From contig NZ_RJTN01000001.1 in assembly GCF_005497185.1 (NCBI RefSeq), forward strand, positions 62,001-126,000: DNA of 64,000 bases, given 5' to 3'. Both the position numbers and the translations under genes were made by a program. Position 1 is the stretch's first letter; every line of letters begins with the position of its first letter. The DNA is from Pectobacterium polonicum. GTDB taxonomy: Bacteria; Pseudomonadota; Gammaproteobacteria; Enterobacterales; Enterobacteriaceae. The notes beneath the pieces are model-generated. The model did not search any database, was not told the DNA's origin, and saw nothing but the letters and a program-made list of their open reading frames with translations. Shown one piece after another: positions 38,194-50,457 of the stretch.

Positions 38194-38285
38194 TCGAATG
38201 GCCTTCTTTTACTGGCGATTGGGTCAGGTTGATATCAATGCTATGCTTGCCGCCATTATTGTTGGCTTCAAGGGCGAGAAAGCGC

Positions 38286-38636
38286 ATGAGTAGAGAGAGT
38301 CAGGTTCGTCAGTCATTATTCGATATTGAACGCGCATTAAGGGAAAGTCCTTTCTGGCAGGTTGTTCCACCGGAAGATGAGGCGTTTAACAGCACTGAGC
38401 CCTTCAGCCTTGATACCATGCGACCAGAAGAATGGTTGCAGTGGGTTTTTTTACCGCGTATGCACGCTTTGTTGGACAGCGATTTAGCGCTGCCTGCCGA
38501 GCTGGCTCTGCTTCCCTATTTTGAAGACGCATTAGAAGGCACGCCGGAACAGACTGCGGCGGTTTTTTTGCGTCTCAAGCAGCTCGATGAGCTATTCAAC
38601 CCTGATATACAGGATGGTGCAGTGCACGATGCTTGA
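38286..38636 (+). CDS. yqcC: YqcC family protein
   Basis: A 116-aa DUF446 protein of unknown function. The conserved core FNSTEPFSLDTMRPEEWLQWVFLPRMHALLD matches E. coli YqcC. The open frame begins at 38229, but ATG 38286 (MSRESQVRQ) fits the family length (109 aa in E. coli). It overlaps truC by 8 bp, so the two are co-transcribed and probably translationally coupled. Confidence 0.9.
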   Translation: MSRESQVRQSLFDIERALRESPFWQVVPPEDEAFNSTEPFSLDTMRPEEWLQWVFLPRMHALLDSDLALPAELALLPYFEDALEGTPEQTAAVFLRLKQLDELFNPDIQDGAVHDA

Positions 38637-39414
38637 GATTATTTATCAGGATGAGCATCTGGTTGCCGTCAATAAACCCAGCGGTTGGCTCGTCCACCGT
38701 AGTTGGTTGGATCGCAAAGAGAAGGTCGTGGTGATGCAGACCGTGCGCGATCAAATTGGTCAGCATGTGTATACCGTTCATCGCCTCGATAGGCCAACAT
38801 CCGGCGTGTTGTTGCTCGCGCTGTCCAGCGAAGTGGCACGAGCGCTATCCCAGCAGTTTGAATCGCACCAGATGCAGAAAATGTACCATGCTGTGGTGCG
38901 CGGCTATGTGCTGGATGACGGCGTAATCGACTATGCGCTTACCGAAGAATTGGACAAGATTGCCGACAAGTTTGCCAATCCTGATAAAGCGCCGCAGCCT
39001 GCCGTCACACATTACCGTGCTTTGGCGCAGGTGGAGATGCCAGTTGCCATCGGGCGTTACCCCACAGCACGCTACAGTCTGATGGAGCTGAAGCCACAGA
39101 CCGGACGCAAGCACCAACTCCGCCGCCATATGACACATATCCACCATCCCATCATCGGCGATACCGCGCACGGCGACCTGCGACACAATCGCGGCATGGA
39201 ATCGCACTTCTCCTGCGGCAGGCTGATGCTGCATGCCAGCGAGTTGCAACTGAATCATCCCGTGAGCGGGCAGCCATTGACGTTGCAGGCACGCTGGGAT
39301 GCGCCGTGGCAGGGGGTGATGAGGCAGTTTGGCTGGCAAGGGATTCTCCCTGAATTTGAAGGGGTTGAGTTTCCCACCGAGTCAGGTCAGGATAGCGAGC
39401 ATTTTGTCGAGTAA
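38629..39414 (+). CDS. truC: tRNA pseudouridine(65) synthase TruC
   Basis: RluA-family pseudouridine synthase modifying U65 in tRNA(Ile1) and tRNA(Asp). The catalytic aspartate lies in VHRLDRPTSGVLLLA; further motifs are LKPQTGRKHQLRRHM and GRLMLHAS. ATG 38629 (MLEIIYQDEHLVAVNKPSG) gives 261 codons and matches the E. coli start; the frame is open from 38587. Follows yqcC. Confidence 0.95.
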   Translation: MLEIIYQDEHLVAVNKPSGWLVHRSWLDRKEKVVVMQTVRDQIGQHVYTVHRLDRPTSGVLLLALSSEVARALSQQFESHQMQKMYHAVVRGYVLDDGVIDYALTEELDKIADKFANPDKAPQPAVTHYRALAQVEMPVAIGRYPTARYSLMELKPQTGRKHQLRRHMTHIHHPIIGDTAHGDLRHNRGMESHFSCGRLMLHASELQLNHPVSGQPLTLQARWDAPWQGVMRQFGWQGILPEFEGVEFPTESGQDSEHFVE

Positions 39415-39451
39415 TATCTGTCGAATTACTATTACTGCCGTATTACTTTTA

Positions 39452-39578
<127 letters not shown>

Positions 39579-39612
39579 TCAAACATATCGAATTAAAAAG
39601 GGAGTCAGAAGC

Positions 39613-40065
39613 ATGGCGCAGATTGGTATTTTTGTTGGTACGGTCTACGGGAATGCATTGCTGGTGGCCGAAGAAGCCGAAAATATTCTCAAGGATCGTG
39701 GCCACGAGGTTAAGGTCTTTGAAGATGCGACGCTGGAATCCTGGCTGGACTACCGTGAACATGCCGTGTTAGTTGTGACGTCGACGACGGGGCAAGGCCA
39801 ACTGCCTGATTCTATTGTTCCGCTTTACGCGGCTCTGCGGGACAACGGCGGCTATCAGCCCACGTTGCGCTATGGCGTCATTGCGTTGGGCGACAGCAGC
39901 TACCCGAATTTCTGTGCGGGCGGCCATCTTTTCGATGCGTTATTGCAGGAAATAGGTGCTAAGCGCCTGGGCGATGTTTTGGACATTGATGCCGTCGAAC
40001 ACCCTGAGCCAGAAGTTGTTTCATGCCCGTGGGTTGAAGCATGGGCTGATTTGGTTGATGCCTAG
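39613..40065 (+). CDS. yqcA: Flavodoxin YqcA
   Basis: A short-chain flavodoxin, 150 aa, expected to bind FMN as a one-electron carrier. The family phosphate-loop region reads [21 protein letters not shown] and [13 protein letters not shown] supply the isoalloxazine-binding loops. Downstream of truC as in E. coli, but separated from it by an ERIC element. Good ribosome site (AAGGGAG) before ATG. The electron partner is unknown. Confidence 0.93.
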   Translation: MAQIGIFVGTVYGNALLVAEEAENILKDRGHEVKVFEDATLESWLDYREHAVLVVTSTTGQGQLPDSIVPLYAALRDNGGYQPTLRYGVIALGDSSYPNFCAGGHLFDALLQEIGAKRLGDVLDIDAVEHPEPEVVSCPWVEAWADLVDA

Positions 40066-40085
40066 TGATATCGGGCTGAGATAAG

Positions 40086-40113
40086 AAACGGGAGCTCACA
40101 AGGCTCCCGTTTT
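40086..40113. terminator. Terminator between yqcA and yaeH
   Basis: AACGGGAGC and GCTCCCGTT stem with a 7-nt loop and T-run on the plus strand; A's on the left also let it serve the convergent yaeH transcript weakly. Confidence 0.85.
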
Positions 40114-40172
40114 CGTTGCAGCCCGTCATCGCTGTGTGTTCTCGCGGCGATGGCGTTTAGAGACGATCGTGT

Positions 40173-40562
40173 TTAGCGATTCTTAGTCAATTTCTCTAAA
40201 TCTGCTTCGATTTCGGTAATTTTGTTGGACACTACGCTTTCCAGATGACGCAGATCGTCGAGGATTTTGCGTTTCAGATCGACTTCAACCTGTTCCTGCT
40301 GACAAATCTTGTCTAGTTCATCAATCACATAACGCAGGTTTGGGCTGATCTCGTTGATCTCTTTATAGCCCTGTCCGCTGTTGTCGGCCACGATGGTTTT
40401 GCGCTGACGTGGATATTTGAACTTCACGCTTTTAGCAAAAAACTCGCCCTTATCCTTACGGAAATAGATCTTCAGGATGTCGTTGTTCGCTTCCTGACGT
40501 AGGCTATAGCGATCGATATCATCGGGATTGGTAATGCCCAGGCTTTTTAGATTGTCATACAT
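40173..40562 (-). CDS. yaeH: DUF3461 family protein YaeH
   Basis: A 129-aa protein almost identical to E. coli YaeH across its length, starting [24 protein letters not shown]. The C-terminal third (about residues 85-125) is strongly helical and looks like a coiled coil. Function unknown. It lies downstream of dapD, past a terminator-like hairpin. The neighbour yqcA belongs to a distant part of the E. coli map. Confidence 0.92.
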   Translation of the reverse strand: MYDNLKSLGITNPDDIDRYSLRQEANNDILKIYFRKDKGEFFAKSVKFKYPRQRKTIVADNSGQGYKEINEISPNLRYVIDELDKICQQEQVEVDLKRKILDDLRHLESVVSNKITEIEADLEKLTKNR

Positions 40563-40578
40563 AGCGTCACCTTCTCGG

Positions 40579-40610
40579 TAAAAAAACGGCGGGTTGATTA
40601 ACCCGCCGTT
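40579..40610 (-). terminator. dapD terminator / attenuator before yaeH
   Basis: An 11-bp stem (AACGGCGGGTT/AACCCGCCGTT, 4-nt loop) followed on the minus strand by a T-run. It lies 17 bp upstream of the yaeH start, so yaeH needs either read-through or its own promoter. Confidence 0.85.
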
Positions 40611-40616
40611 TCTAGT

Positions 40617-41444
40617 TTAGTCGATGGAGCGTAATAACTCGTTGATACCCACTTTACCGCGGGTTTTTGCATCCACTTTCTTCACAATGATGGCACAGTA
40701 CATGCTGTGGCTGCCATCTTTGGACGGCAGGTTGCCGGAAACCACAACGGAACCTGCTGGCACTCGACCATAGTGAATTTCGCCCGTCTCACGATCGTAA
40801 ATACGGGTGCTTTGGCTGATGAATACGCCCATGGAGATAACAGAACCTTCCTCAACGACAACGCCTTCTACCACTTCAGAACGCGCACCGATGAAGCAGT
40901 TGTCTTCAATGATGGTTGGGTTAGCCTGTAACGGCTCCAGAACACCACCGATGCCGACGCCGCCGGACAGGTGAACGTTTTTACCGATCTGAGCACAAGA
41001 ACCGACGGTTACCCACGTATCAACCATGGTGCCTTCATCGACGTAAGCACCGATGTTGACGTAAGACGGCATTAGCACGGTGTTACGTGCGATATAGGCA
41101 CCGCGACGCACGCTGGCTGGCGGAGCAACGCGCACGCCTTCACGTTGGAAACGCGCTTCATCATAGTCAGCGAATTTCATTGGCACTTTGTCGAAAAAGC
41201 GCGTTTCTCCGCCTTCGATAAGGTGGTTATCGTTAATACGGAAAGAGAGCAGCACGGCTTTCTTCAGCCACTGATGGGTAACCCACTGGCCGTCGATTTT
41301 TTCTGCAACGCGCAGGGCGCCGCTATCTAACAGGCTGATGGCCTGATTAACGGCTTCACGCGTGACGGTGTCTGCGTTTGCCGGAGTGATTTCTGCGCGG
41401 CGCTCGAAAGCCGTTTCAATGATGTTCTGTAATTGTTGGTGCAT
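40617..41444 (-). CDS. dapD: Tetrahydrodipicolinate N-succinyltransferase
   Basis: Transfers succinyl from succinyl-CoA to tetrahydrodipicolinate in lysine and meso-diaminopimelate synthesis. The 275 aa contain the hexapeptide-repeat left-handed beta-helix (about residues 105-215) and are almost identical to E. coli DapD. The start may be the ATG at 41444 ([16 protein letters not shown]); ribosome site GAAAGAGAAAT. Follows glnD by 28 bp on the same strand. Confidence 0.96.
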   Translation of the reverse strand: MHQQLQNIIETAFERRAEITPANADTVTREAVNQAISLLDSGALRVAEKIDGQWVTHQWLKKAVLLSFRINDNHLIEGGETRFFDKVPMKFADYDEARFQREGVRVAPPASVRRGAYIARNTVLMPSYVNIGAYVDEGTMVDTWVTVGSCAQIGKNVHLSGGVGIGGVLEPLQANPTIIEDNCFIGARSEVVEGVVVEEGSVISMGVFISQSTRIYDRETGEIHYGRVPAGSVVVSGNLPSKDGSHSMYCAIIVKKVDAKTRGKVGINELLRSID

Positions 41445-41472
41445 CCTGATTTCTCTTTCCTGATTGTAAAAA

Positions 41473-44187
41473 TTAACTCAATGGTACTTTATCGTTTGGG
41501 TTAAGGGCTTCTGTCAACCGTTCTTGCAATTTAAGGCGCAAATCCGGCTTCAATGCGCGCCTGTCGCTGTCGGCCAGGATGAAAAGATCCTCTACCCGTT
41601 CACCGATTGTCGAAATACGTGCACCATGCAGCGACAGATTAAGATCGGCAAAAATTTCACCGATACGTGCCAGCAGCCCCGGTTGATCGAGTGCGCTGAG
41701 CTCCATATAGCTGCGCCTGTCCGTATGCGTTGGCAGGAAGTTGACTTCGGTTGGCACGCTGAAGTGGCGCAGTTTAGGCGACGGCCTACGCACCCGTGGA
41801 TGTTGGTAGTGTCGGTGGGTTAGCGACTGCTCCAGCGCCTGGCGTATCATTTCATGCCGATCCTGTGCCAGCGGGCTGCCATCTGGCTCCAGCACGATGA
41901 ATGTGTCCATCGCCATGCCGTCACGGCTGGTAAAAATCTGCGCGTCGTGCACGCTGAGGTTGCGTCTGTCTAACTCGCCAGCGACGGCCGCGAACAGATA
42001 AGGTCTGTCTGGGCTCCAGATAAAAATCTCGGTGCCGCCGCGGCTGGCCTGATGGCTGATCAGCACCAGCGGTTTGTTGGTATCATGTTCCAGTAGATGG
42101 CGTGCATGCCAGGCAAGCTGATTGGGCGAATGGCGCAGAAAATAATCGGCCCGACAACGGCTCCAGATATGGTGCAACGCCTCTTCGTCAATGTTATCCA
42201 TACGTAGCAGCGCCAGCGCCTGTAATCGGTGATGCCGGACGCGTTCGCGTAAATCCGGCGTATTTTGCATGCCGCGGCGTAGCTGCTTCTCGGTCGCGAA
42301 ATAGAGCTCACGCAACAGGCTCTGCTTCCAACTGTTCCACAGCGTTTCATTGGTGGCGCAGATATCCGCAACCGTCAGACTCACCAGATAGCGCAAGCGG
42401 GTTTCGCTCTGTACTTCTGTAGCAAATTGCTGAATAACCGTGGGATCTTGAATGTCACGGCGTTGTGCAGTGACGGACATCAGCAGGTGGCAACGTACCA
42501 GCCAGGAAACCAACTGGGCTTCACGTGAGTTTAGTCCGTGCAGCGCGGCAAATTCCAACACGTCCTGCGCGCCGAGTTCAGAATGATCGCCCCCACGGCC
42601 TTTGGCGATATCATGGAACAGCGCGGCCAGCAGCAATAATTCGGGCTGGGGCAGGCGAGGGTAGAGTTCGACGCACAGCGGATGCTGTGGTCGCGTATCC
42701 TCGTCGGCGAAGCTTTCCAGCTTGAGCAGAACGCGGATTGTGTGCTCATCCACCGTATAGGCGTGAAACAGATCGAACTGCATCTGACCGACGATATTTC
42801 CCCATAGCGGCATATAGGCCCACAGCACGCTGTGACGATGCATTGGTAGCAGCGCACGACTTACCGCATGCGGATGGCGCAGAATATTCATGAACAGCTG
42901 GCGCGCTTCTGGGATGGTGCAAAGCGGGCTGGCGAGATGGCGACGAGCATGGCGCAACTGGCGCAACGTGGTGGAGTAAATGCCGCTGATATCGCGGTTG
43001 CGCACCATCAGGTAGAACATGCGCATGATGGCTTCCGGCTTTTTGATAAACAGGTTTTCATCGCGCAGATCTAGCAGATTGCCACGTAGTTGAAATTCAT
43101 CGTCAATCGGACGAGGTTTTTCACTCGCATCCAACGCCAGTATTGCTTCGTCAAAGAGCTGCAACAGCATTTGGTTCAACTCGCTGACGCGGCGCGTCAT
43201 GCGGTAGAAATCCTTCATCATGCGCTCTACTGGCGTGTTGCCTTCGCCCTGATATTGCAGCAGCTGTGCGACGTTCAACTGCCTGTCGAACAGCAGCCGG
43301 TTGTCGTAACGTGGCAAAATCAGGTGCAGGGCGAAGCGGATGCGCCACAAAAAGCTTTGGCACTCGTTCAGCTCTTTACGTTCCGCTTCGGTTAGAAAGC
43401 CGAAGCCCACCATTTCATTGAGCGAGGTCGCGCCGAAGTGGCGTCTCGCGACCCACAGCAGCGTGTGAATGTCGCGTAGCCCGCCCGGACTGCTCTTGAT
43501 ATCGGGCTCCAGATTGTAGCTAGTGCTGTGATAGCGTTGATGGCGCTCCTGCTGTTCGGCAATTTTTGCTGGGAAAAACGTGGAAGATGGCCAAAATTCA
43601 TCACTGAATACATGTTTTTGCAGCGTGAGGAACAGAGCAACGTCGCCGCATATCATGCGGGATTCGATCAGGTTGGTCGCGACAGAAATGTCTGCTCGTC
43701 CTTCCTGTAAGCACTCTTCTAACGTTCTGACGCTATGGCCAACTTCCAGTTTTAAATCCCACAGCAGAGTAATGAATTGGCCGACGCGCTGGGAGTGTTC
43801 CTCACTAAGTTCTGTCTGGCTCAATACCAGCACGTCGATATCGGAAAGCGGGTGCAGTTCACCGCGGCCATATCCACCGACGGCGACGAGTGCAGTTTGA
43901 GCAATATTTTCAAAACCGTGGAAGTACCACAGCCGCTGCAACAGGCGATCGATGAATAACGTTCTGGCATCAATCAGCTTTTCCGCGCTGACGCCGGAGC
44001 GGAATTCTGAACCGAGCCAGAGTTGGAATAGCTCCAACTGCTGTTTCAACGCCTGACAATTTAACATGTCATCGGCGTAGGTCAGCGGTGACGCGGGCAA
44101 CTGCGCGGGTGCAATGGGATCTATAGGGCTGTTTGATGAGGACGCGTCAGGTGGCGTACTGTCTGGCGAAAAGCGGTTATCTGTCAT
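41473..44187 (-). CDS. glnD: Bifunctional uridylyltransferase/uridylyl-removing enzyme GlnD
   Basis: Nitrogen sensor that uridylylates PII proteins when glutamine is low and removes UMP when it is high. Domains in order: nucleotidyltransferase ([19 protein letters not shown]), a helical linker, HD hydrolase ([22 protein letters not shown]) and two C-terminal ACT domains for glutamine sensing (from about residues 690 and 800). ATG 44187 ([10 protein letters not shown]) gives 904 aa, 14 more than E. coli, in a proline/serine-rich N-terminal tail. ATG 44199 is an alternative, and neither has a strong ribosome site. The hairpin cassette at 44201-44269 ends directly before these starts. Confidence 0.94.
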   Translation of the reverse strand: MTDNRFSPDSTPPDASSSNSPIDPIAPAQLPASPLTYADDMLNCQALKQQLELFQLWLGSEFRSGVSAEKLIDARTLFIDRLLQRLWYFHGFENIAQTALVAVGGYGRGELHPLSDIDVLVLSQTELSEEHSQRVGQFITLLWDLKLEVGHSVRTLEECLQEGRADISVATNLIESRMICGDVALFLTLQKHVFSDEFWPSSTFFPAKIAEQQERHQRYHSTSYNLEPDIKSSPGGLRDIHTLLWVARRHFGATSLNEMVGFGFLTEAERKELNECQSFLWRIRFALHLILPRYDNRLLFDRQLNVAQLLQYQGEGNTPVERMMKDFYRMTRRVSELNQMLLQLFDEAILALDASEKPRPIDDEFQLRGNLLDLRDENLFIKKPEAIMRMFYLMVRNRDISGIYSTTLRQLRHARRHLASPLCTIPEARQLFMNILRHPHAVSRALLPMHRHSVLWAYMPLWGNIVGQMQFDLFHAYTVDEHTIRVLLKLESFADEDTRPQHPLCVELYPRLPQPELLLLAALFHDIAKGRGGDHSELGAQDVLEFAALHGLNSREAQLVSWLVRCHLLMSVTAQRRDIQDPTVIQQFATEVQSETRLRYLVSLTVADICATNETLWNSWKQSLLRELYFATEKQLRRGMQNTPDLRERVRHHRLQALALLRMDNIDEEALHHIWSRCRADYFLRHSPNQLAWHARHLLEHDTNKPLVLISHQASRGGTEIFIWSPDRPYLFAAVAGELDRRNLSVHDAQIFTSRDGMAMDTFIVLEPDGSPLAQDRHEMIRQALEQSLTHRHYQHPRVRRPSPKLRHFSVPTEVNFLPTHTDRRSYMELSALDQPGLLARIGEIFADLNLSLHGARISTIGERVEDLFILADSDRRALKPDLRLKLQERLTEALNPNDKVPLS

Positions 44188-44200
44188 AGCGCAGCCCATA

Positions 44201-44269
44201 AAAAAACGCAGAGCGCGTTTTTCAACGTCGCTTGCGACGGCCCGTAGGGGGGCGTGCTTTCTGCACGCC
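44201..44269 (-). repeat. Free-standing four-hairpin cassette (copy C) before glnD
   Basis: On the minus strand: GGCGTGC-AGAAA-GCACGCC, CCC-CTA-CGGG region, CGTCGC-AA-GCGACG and AAAAACGC-GCTCT-GCGTTTTTT. The order, loops and linkers (CCCCTACGGG, CGCAAGCG, GTTGAAAAACGC) match the insert in the ERIC at 48783-48979, but no ERIC arms surround it. It fills the gap between the map terminator and glnD, and the last hairpin resembles an intrinsic terminator 14 bp before the glnD start. Confidence 0.75.
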
Positions 44270-44271
44270 AT

Positions 44272-44295
44272 AAAAAAGCCGGCGTCTGCCGGCTT
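44272..44295 (-). terminator. Intrinsic terminator of map
   Basis: On the minus strand AAGCCGGC-AGAC-GCCGGCTT followed by T's, just past the map stop codon. Confidence 0.9.
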
Positions 44296-44300
44296 CGTGT

Positions 44301-45095
44301 TTACTGTTCATGCGTGATGATGTTGGGGATGGTGTCATCCTTTCGCAACGTCATTATTTCGCAGCCGTTATCGGTTACCACAATAGTATGCTCGTACTGT
44401 GCCGACAAGCTACGATCTTTGGTTTTTACCGTCCAGCCGTCTTTCATCGTGCGGATGCGGTAATCACCTGCATTAAGCATAGGTTCGATCGTAAAGGCCA
44501 TACCTGCCTGCAACACCACGCCGCCGTCATCGGCATCGTAGTGCAGAACCTGAGGCTCTTCGTGGAAGCCCTTGCCAATGCCGTGGCCGCAATACTCACG
44601 CACGACGGAGAAGTTGTTCCCTTCGGCAAACTGCTGGATCGCTTTGCCCAAGGTGCGCAGGCGAATACCCGGCTTAACCATCTTCAGCGCCAGATAGAGA
44701 CTTTCCTGTGTGATACGGCAGAGGCGTTCCCCCAGAATGGTAGGCTTACCTGCGATAAACATTTTTGACGTATCACCGTGGAAGCCGTCTTTGATCACGG
44801 TGACGTCGATGTTGACGATATCGCCGTCTTTCAGGATGCGCTCTTCGCTAGGGATACCGTGGCATACCACTTCATTGATGGAAATGCAGACGGATTTCGG
44901 GAAACCGTGGTAGCCCAGGCAAGCAGAAATCGCCTGCTGCTTGTTGGTAATGTGATCGTGACAGATTCTGTCCAATTCGGCGGTGCTCACGCCCGGTACG
45001 ACGTGAGGCTCGATGATTTCCAGGACTTCGGCAGCCAGACGACCAGCTACGCGCATTTTTTCGATGTCTTCAGGGGTTTTGATTGAAATTGCCAT
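44301..45095 (-). CDS. map: Methionine aminopeptidase (type I)
   Basis: Removes the N-terminal methionine of nascent proteins. The 264 aa show the pita-bread metal ligands: the two aspartates in [17 protein letters not shown], the histidine in [18 protein letters not shown] and the glutamates in FTIEPMLN and the C-terminal [12 protein letters not shown]. It is divergent from rpsB with a 344-bp gap, exactly as in E. coli. Confidence 0.97.
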   Translation of the reverse strand: MAISIKTPEDIEKMRVAGRLAAEVLEIIEPHVVPGVSTAELDRICHDHITNKQQAISACLGYHGFPKSVCISINEVVCHGIPSEERILKDGDIVNIDVTVIKDGFHGDTSKMFIAGKPTILGERLCRITQESLYLALKMVKPGIRLRTLGKAIQQFAEGNNFSVVREYCGHGIGKGFHEEPQVLHYDADDGGVVLQAGMAFTIEPMLNAGDYRIRTMKDGWTVKTKDRSLSAQYEHTIVVTDNGCEIMTLRKDDTIPNIITHEQ

Positions 45096-45222
45096 TGATA
45101 ATTGTCCGCAGGTGCCTGTTAAGCACGAAAATTAAGAGCGATAACTAATAACTTATGTTACCAGCCATGCCGCTGGCTTGCCAAATTATCATTCTGATTT
45201 GTAGACCATTGAATAACAAATG

Positions 45223-45252
45223 TTGGTGTCACGGGGGGATTTATGGTATAAA
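45223..45252 (+). promoter_or_regulatory. rpsB promoter
   Basis: TTGGTG (45223-45228), an 18-bp spacer and TATAAA (45247-45252) followed by GCGCGCC. The GC-rich discriminator fits growth-rate and stringent control of ribosomal protein transcription. Confidence 0.7.
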
Positions 45253-45258
45253 GCGCGC

Positions 45259-46165
<907 letters not shown>

Positions 46166-46215
46166 TAAGTCTGGCTCGTCGAGCCCTTATTAACCAGGTA
46201 GTACTAGTTTGGTTA

Positions 46216-46239
46216 GGGGCCTTTTTATGGCCCCTTTTT
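46216..46239 (+). terminator. Partial terminator between rpsB and tsf
   Basis: GGGGCC-TTTTTAT-GGCCCC followed by five T. In E. coli a terminator here allows substantial read-through, so rpsB is made in excess over tsf. Confidence 0.8.
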
Positions 46240-46299
46240 CACTTTTAAAGCTGTTTGGTCGTGACGACCGGGCAGGACAAATCTTCCGAGGATTTTAGA

Positions 46300-47151
46300 A
46301 TGGCTGAAATTACCGCATCCCTGGTAAAAGAGCTGCGTGAGCGTACCGCTGCAGGCATGATGGAGTGTAAGAAAGCGCTGGTTGAAGCTAACGGCGACAT
46401 CGAGCTGGCAATCGAAAACATGCGTAAATCTGGCGCGATCAAAGCAGCGAAGAAAGCAGGCAACGTGGCTGCTGATGGCGTGATTAAAACTAAGATCGAC
46501 GGTAACTACGCTGTGATTCTGGAAGTTAACTGCCAGACCGACTTCGTTGCTAAAGATGGTGGTTTCCAGGCGTTTGCTGACAAAGTGCTGGATGCTGCGG
46601 TTGCAGGCAAAATCACTGATGTTGACGTGCTGAAAGCACAGTTCGAAGAAGAACGTGTTGCACTGGTTGCCAAAATCGGTGAGAACATCAACATTCGCCG
46701 CGTTTCTGCTCTGGAAGGCGAAGTTCTGGGTAACTACCAGCACGGTGCGCGCATCGGTGTTCTGGTTGCTGCTAAAGGCGCTGACGAAGAGCTGGTTAAA
46801 CACCTGGCTATGCACGTTGCCGCAAGCAAGCCTGAATTCGTTAAGCCAGAAGACGTATCTGCTGAAGTGGTAGAGAAAGAGTACCAGGTTCAGTTGGAAA
46901 TCGCGATGCAGTCCGGCAAACCGAAAGAAATCGCAGAGAAAATGGTTGAAGGCCGTATGAAGAAATTTACCGGCGAAGTTTCTCTGACTGGCCAGCCTTT
47001 CGTTATGGACCCAGCCAAGTCTGTTGGTCAACTGCTGAAAGAGCATAACGCTGACGTGACTAACTTCATCCGTTTCGAAGTGGGTGAAGGTATTGAGAAA
47101 GTTGAGACTGATTTTGCTGCTGAAGTTGCAGCAATGAGTAAGCAGTCTTAA
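46300..47151 (+). CDS. tsf: Elongation factor Ts
   Basis: Guanine-nucleotide exchange factor for EF-Tu, 283 aa. The N-terminal UBA-like segment [33 protein letters not shown] and the exchange motif [10 protein letters not shown] are present. The frame runs upstream to 46255, but ATG 46300 with GAGG 10 nt before it is the conserved start. Confidence 0.98.
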   Translation: MAEITASLVKELRERTAAGMMECKKALVEANGDIELAIENMRKSGAIKAAKKAGNVAADGVIKTKIDGNYAVILEVNCQTDFVAKDGGFQAFADKVLDAAVAGKITDVDVLKAQFEEERVALVAKIGENINIRRVSALEGEVLGNYQHGARIGVLVAAKGADEELVKHLAMHVAASKPEFVKPEDVSAEVVEKEYQVQLEIAMQSGKPKEIAEKMVEGRMKKFTGEVSLTGQPFVMDPAKSVGQLLKEHNADVTNFIRFEVGEGIEKVETDFAAEVAAMSKQS

Positions 47152-47162
47152 TAGTAAAAAAA

Positions 47163-47188
47163 GAGCCGCCAGTTGGCGGTTCCTTTTT
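47163..47188 (+). terminator. Intrinsic terminator of rpsB-tsf
   Basis: GAGCCGCC-AGTT-GGCGGTTC followed by CTTTTT, 12 bp past the tsf stop. Confidence 0.93.
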
Positions 47189-47304
47189 ATCCAGCCCCAA
47201 GAGTTTTAGTCCGCTTGGTTTCCTGCATTCAGATAGGAGCCAAGTGGGACAGTGTTGATTTTATAACCCCCCAATACGACGACAGCCTGTAGGATAAGAA
47301 CACC

Positions 47305-48030
47305 ATGGCAACCAACGCAAAACCCGTCTATCAACGAATCCTGCTGAAGCTCAGTGGCGAAGCTTTACAGGGAACTGAAGGTTTTGGTATCGATGCGAGC
47401 ATTCTGGATCGCATGGCTCAGGAAGTGAAAGAACTGGTTGAGTTAGGCATTCAGGTCGGTGTGGTTATCGGTGGTGGTAACCTGTTTCGTGGCGCGGGTC
47501 TGGCTAAAGCGGGTATGAACCGCGTTGTGGGCGACCACATGGGAATGCTGGCGACCGTCATGAATGGTCTGGCAATGCGTGATGCGTTGCACCGTGCCTA
47601 TGTGAACGCTCGCCTGATGTCTGCGATTCCCCTGAATGGCGTCTGTGACAACTACAGCTGGGCGGAAGCGATCAGCCTACTGCGTAATAATCGCGTGGTG
47701 ATTTTCTCCGCCGGAACTGGTAACCCTTTCTTTACCACGGATTCCGCGGCTTGCCTGCGCGGTATTGAAATTGAAGCGGATGTCGTATTGAAGGCGACAA
47801 AAGTCGATGGCGTCTATTCTGCCGATCCGGTACAAGATCCCTCCGCGACAATGTACGAAACGCTAACCTATCAAGATGTGCTAGAACGTGAACTGAAAGT
47901 GATGGATCTTGCTGCGTTCACGCTGGCTCGCGATCATAATTTGCCGATCCGCGTTTTCAACATGAACAAGCCTGGCGCACTGCGTCGTGTTGTCATGGGT
48001 GAAAAAGAAGGGACGTTAATCAGTCAGTAA
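47305..48030 (+). CDS. pyrH: Uridylate kinase
   Basis: Phosphorylates UMP to UDP; in enterobacteria it also takes part in pyrimidine-dependent regulation of carAB. The 241-aa amino-acid-kinase-fold protein has [34 protein letters not shown] and [16 protein letters not shown]. Separate transcription unit after the tsf terminator. Confidence 0.98.
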   Translation: MATNAKPVYQRILLKLSGEALQGTEGFGIDASILDRMAQEVKELVELGIQVGVVIGGGNLFRGAGLAKAGMNRVVGDHMGMLATVMNGLAMRDALHRAYVNARLMSAIPLNGVCDNYSWAEAISLLRNNRVVIFSAGTGNPFFTTDSAACLRGIEIEADVVLKATKVDGVYSADPVQDPSATMYETLTYQDVLERELKVMDLAAFTLARDHNLPIRVFNMNKPGALRRVVMGEKEGTLISQ

Positions 48031-48155
48031 CTCAAATTATGGGGTAATATATTGTCAGTATTGCTCCATACGCCAGCCGAGCGCTGGTATTAATTATTCA
48101 CCGGGTCATGTAATGACATGGTCCGCCAGGCAACCAGTTTTCAAGGGTTCACAAC

Positions 48156-48713
48156 GTGACTAATGAAATCAGAAAAGATGCTGAAACGCGCATGGACAAA
48201 TGTGTTGAAGCGTTCAAAAATCAGATCAGCAAAATCCGTACTGGCCGTGCATCGCCGAGTATTCTTGATGGCATCCAGGTTGAATACTATGGCAGCGCAA
48301 CGCCACTGCGTCAGCTTGCTAACGTTGTCGTAGAAGATTCTCGCACGCTGGCGATTACCGTATTTGATCGTTCACTGGGTCCAGCGGTCGAGAAAGCGAT
48401 CATGGCCTCCGATCTCGGTCTGAATCCGTCTTCTGCTGGTACTGTAATCCGCGTTCCGTTGCCACCGTTGACGGAAGAACGTCGTAAAGATCTGATCAAA
48501 GTCGTTCGTGGTGAAGCAGAACAGGGGCGTATCTCCGTACGTAACGTGCGCCGTGATGCTAACGACAAACTGAAAGCGCTGCTGAAAGATAAAGCGATCA
48601 GTGAAGATGAAGAACGTCGCGCTCAGGACGATGTGCAGAAACTGACTGATAACTTCATTAAGAAAGTAGACGTCGCGCTGGCAGAAAAAGAAGCAGAGCT
48701 GATGGAATTCTAA
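48156..48713 (+). CDS. frr: Ribosome recycling factor
   Basis: Disassembles post-termination ribosomes together with EF-G and IF3. The 185 aa equal the E. coli length; the conserved [18 protein letters not shown] loop and C-terminal helix with [17 protein letters not shown] are present. Start codon is GTG? no: ATG-like reading begins at 48156 as GTG (GTGACTAATGAAATC), as used in several enterobacteria; an internal ATG lies two codons further on out of frame. Followed by an ERIC element. Confidence 0.96.
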   Translation: MTNEIRKDAETRMDKCVEAFKNQISKIRTGRASPSILDGIQVEYYGSATPLRQLANVVVEDSRTLAITVFDRSLGPAVEKAIMASDLGLNPSSAGTVIRVPLPPLTEERRKDLIKVVRGEAEQGRISVRNVRRDANDKLKALLKDKAISEDEERRAQDDVQKLTDNFIKKVDVALAEKEAELMEF

Positions 48714-48782
48714 TCAGTCTGCTAGATAGTGCGTCGCAGGAAACCTATGGGCTGGTCCCTTTTTTCGGCGGCGCTTTATTTT

Positions 48783-48979
<197 letters not shown>

Positions 48980-49155
48980 ACAATGGTTATACAAGGAATG
49001 GGTGAAGGCTAGCCCCTCTGGGCAGTAAACAATTTTTTGCTATGTATATGCCTGCAACGATCGTGACTGTGATCAATCGCAGAGATATATCATGGTAATC
49101 GTCTCAGACTCGTGTACCTTCCTGTCATCAAATCCGGTTATTCAGAGCATTTTTA

Positions 49156-50352
49156 ATGAAGCAACTGACAATTCTTGGTTCCACTGGCTCTATTGGCGTC
49201 AGTTCTCTGGCGGTGATTAAAGCCAATCCCGATAAATTTGCTGTACGCGCGCTATCCGCTGGGTACAACGTCAAGCTGATGGTGGAACAATGCCTCTCTT
49301 TCCAACCCGCCTATGCCTCAATGGCAGATGAAGCTTCTGCGATTGCTCTGCGCCAGCAGTTGGCGGAATACGGTTGCAAAACAGAGGTTTTGGCTGGGGA
49401 ACAAGCGGCGTGTGATCTTGCTGCATTGGAGGGTGTCGATCAGGTCATGGCCGCGATTGTGGGTGCCGCTGGGCTATTACCGACATTGGCTGCAATCCAT
49501 GCTGGAAAGCAGGTGTTGTTGGCAAATAAAGAATCACTTGTTACCTGCGGACGCCTCTTTATGGATGCCGTAGCACAAAGTGGTGCGCAGCTTTTACCGA
49601 TTGATAGCGAACATAATGCGATTTTTCAGAGTTTGCCTGAGCAAATTCAACGCCAATTAGGTTACGCTTCATTGTCGCAGCATGGGGTCGAACGTATTAT
49701 TTTGACCGGTTCTGGTGGGCCTTTTCGTGAAACATCAGTGTCGGCGCTGGCGGACATGACGCCGGATCAGGCGTGTGCGCATCCAAACTGGTCAATGGGG
49801 CGCAAAATTTCGGTTGATTCTGCCACGATGATGAACAAAGGGCTGGAGTATATCGAAGCGCGCTGGCTGTTTAATGCCTCTGCCGAACAGATGGAAGTGA
49901 TTATTCATCCGCAGTCGGTCATTCATTCTATGGTGCGTTACCGTGATGGCAGCGTTCTGGCGCAGTTGGGCTCGCCCGATATGCGTACGCCGATTGCCCA
50001 TGCAATGGCTTATCCTGAACGTGTGACGTCGGGCGTAAAATCGTTAGATTTTTGCCAAATTGGTGCGCTGACATTTTTAGCACCGGACTATGCGCGCTAT
50101 CCTTGTTTACAGCTGGCGATTGATGCCTGTAATCATGGTCAGTCGGCCACCACGGCATTGAACGCAGCAAATGAAATTGCGGTGGCGGCATTTTTGCAGT
50201 CGCAGATACGCTTTACGGATATCGCGGCGGTAAATCGCCATGTTATTGAACAGCTTACATTGCCAGAGCCCGGCAGCGTTGATGATGTTCTGTTCATCGA
50301 CAACTGGGCCCGACAGGTCGCAACACAGACTCTGACACATTACGCGCGATAG
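49156..50352 (+). CDS. dxr: 1-deoxy-D-xylulose 5-phosphate reductoisomerase
   Basis: First committed step of the MEP isoprenoid pathway (DXP to MEP, NADPH-dependent). The 398 aa match E. coli (398). NADPH motif [15 protein letters not shown] at the N-terminus; metal and substrate motifs [13 protein letters not shown] and [22 protein letters not shown] for the metal-ligand glutamate. Ends at a strong terminator. Confidence 0.98.
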   Translation: MKQLTILGSTGSIGVSSLAVIKANPDKFAVRALSAGYNVKLMVEQCLSFQPAYASMADEASAIALRQQLAEYGCKTEVLAGEQAACDLAALEGVDQVMAAIVGAAGLLPTLAAIHAGKQVLLANKESLVTCGRLFMDAVAQSGAQLLPIDSEHNAIFQSLPEQIQRQLGYASLSQHGVERIILTGSGGPFRETSVSALADMTPDQACAHPNWSMGRKISVDSATMMNKGLEYIEARWLFNASAEQMEVIIHPQSVIHSMVRYRDGSVLAQLGSPDMRTPIAHAMAYPERVTSGVKSLDFCQIGALTFLAPDYARYPCLQLAIDACNHGQSATTALNAANEIAVAAFLQSQIRFTDIAAVNRHVIEQLTLPEPGSVDDVLFIDNWARQVATQTLTHYAR

Positions 50353-50457
50353 CCCGGATAGACCCGTGGCACGATTTGTTCATGTGCGGTTGAGGTGGTA
50401 TAGTCTGCGCCACTCAATGGTTGATTATGCGAAATGCGTTTAATCGACTGTGATGCT

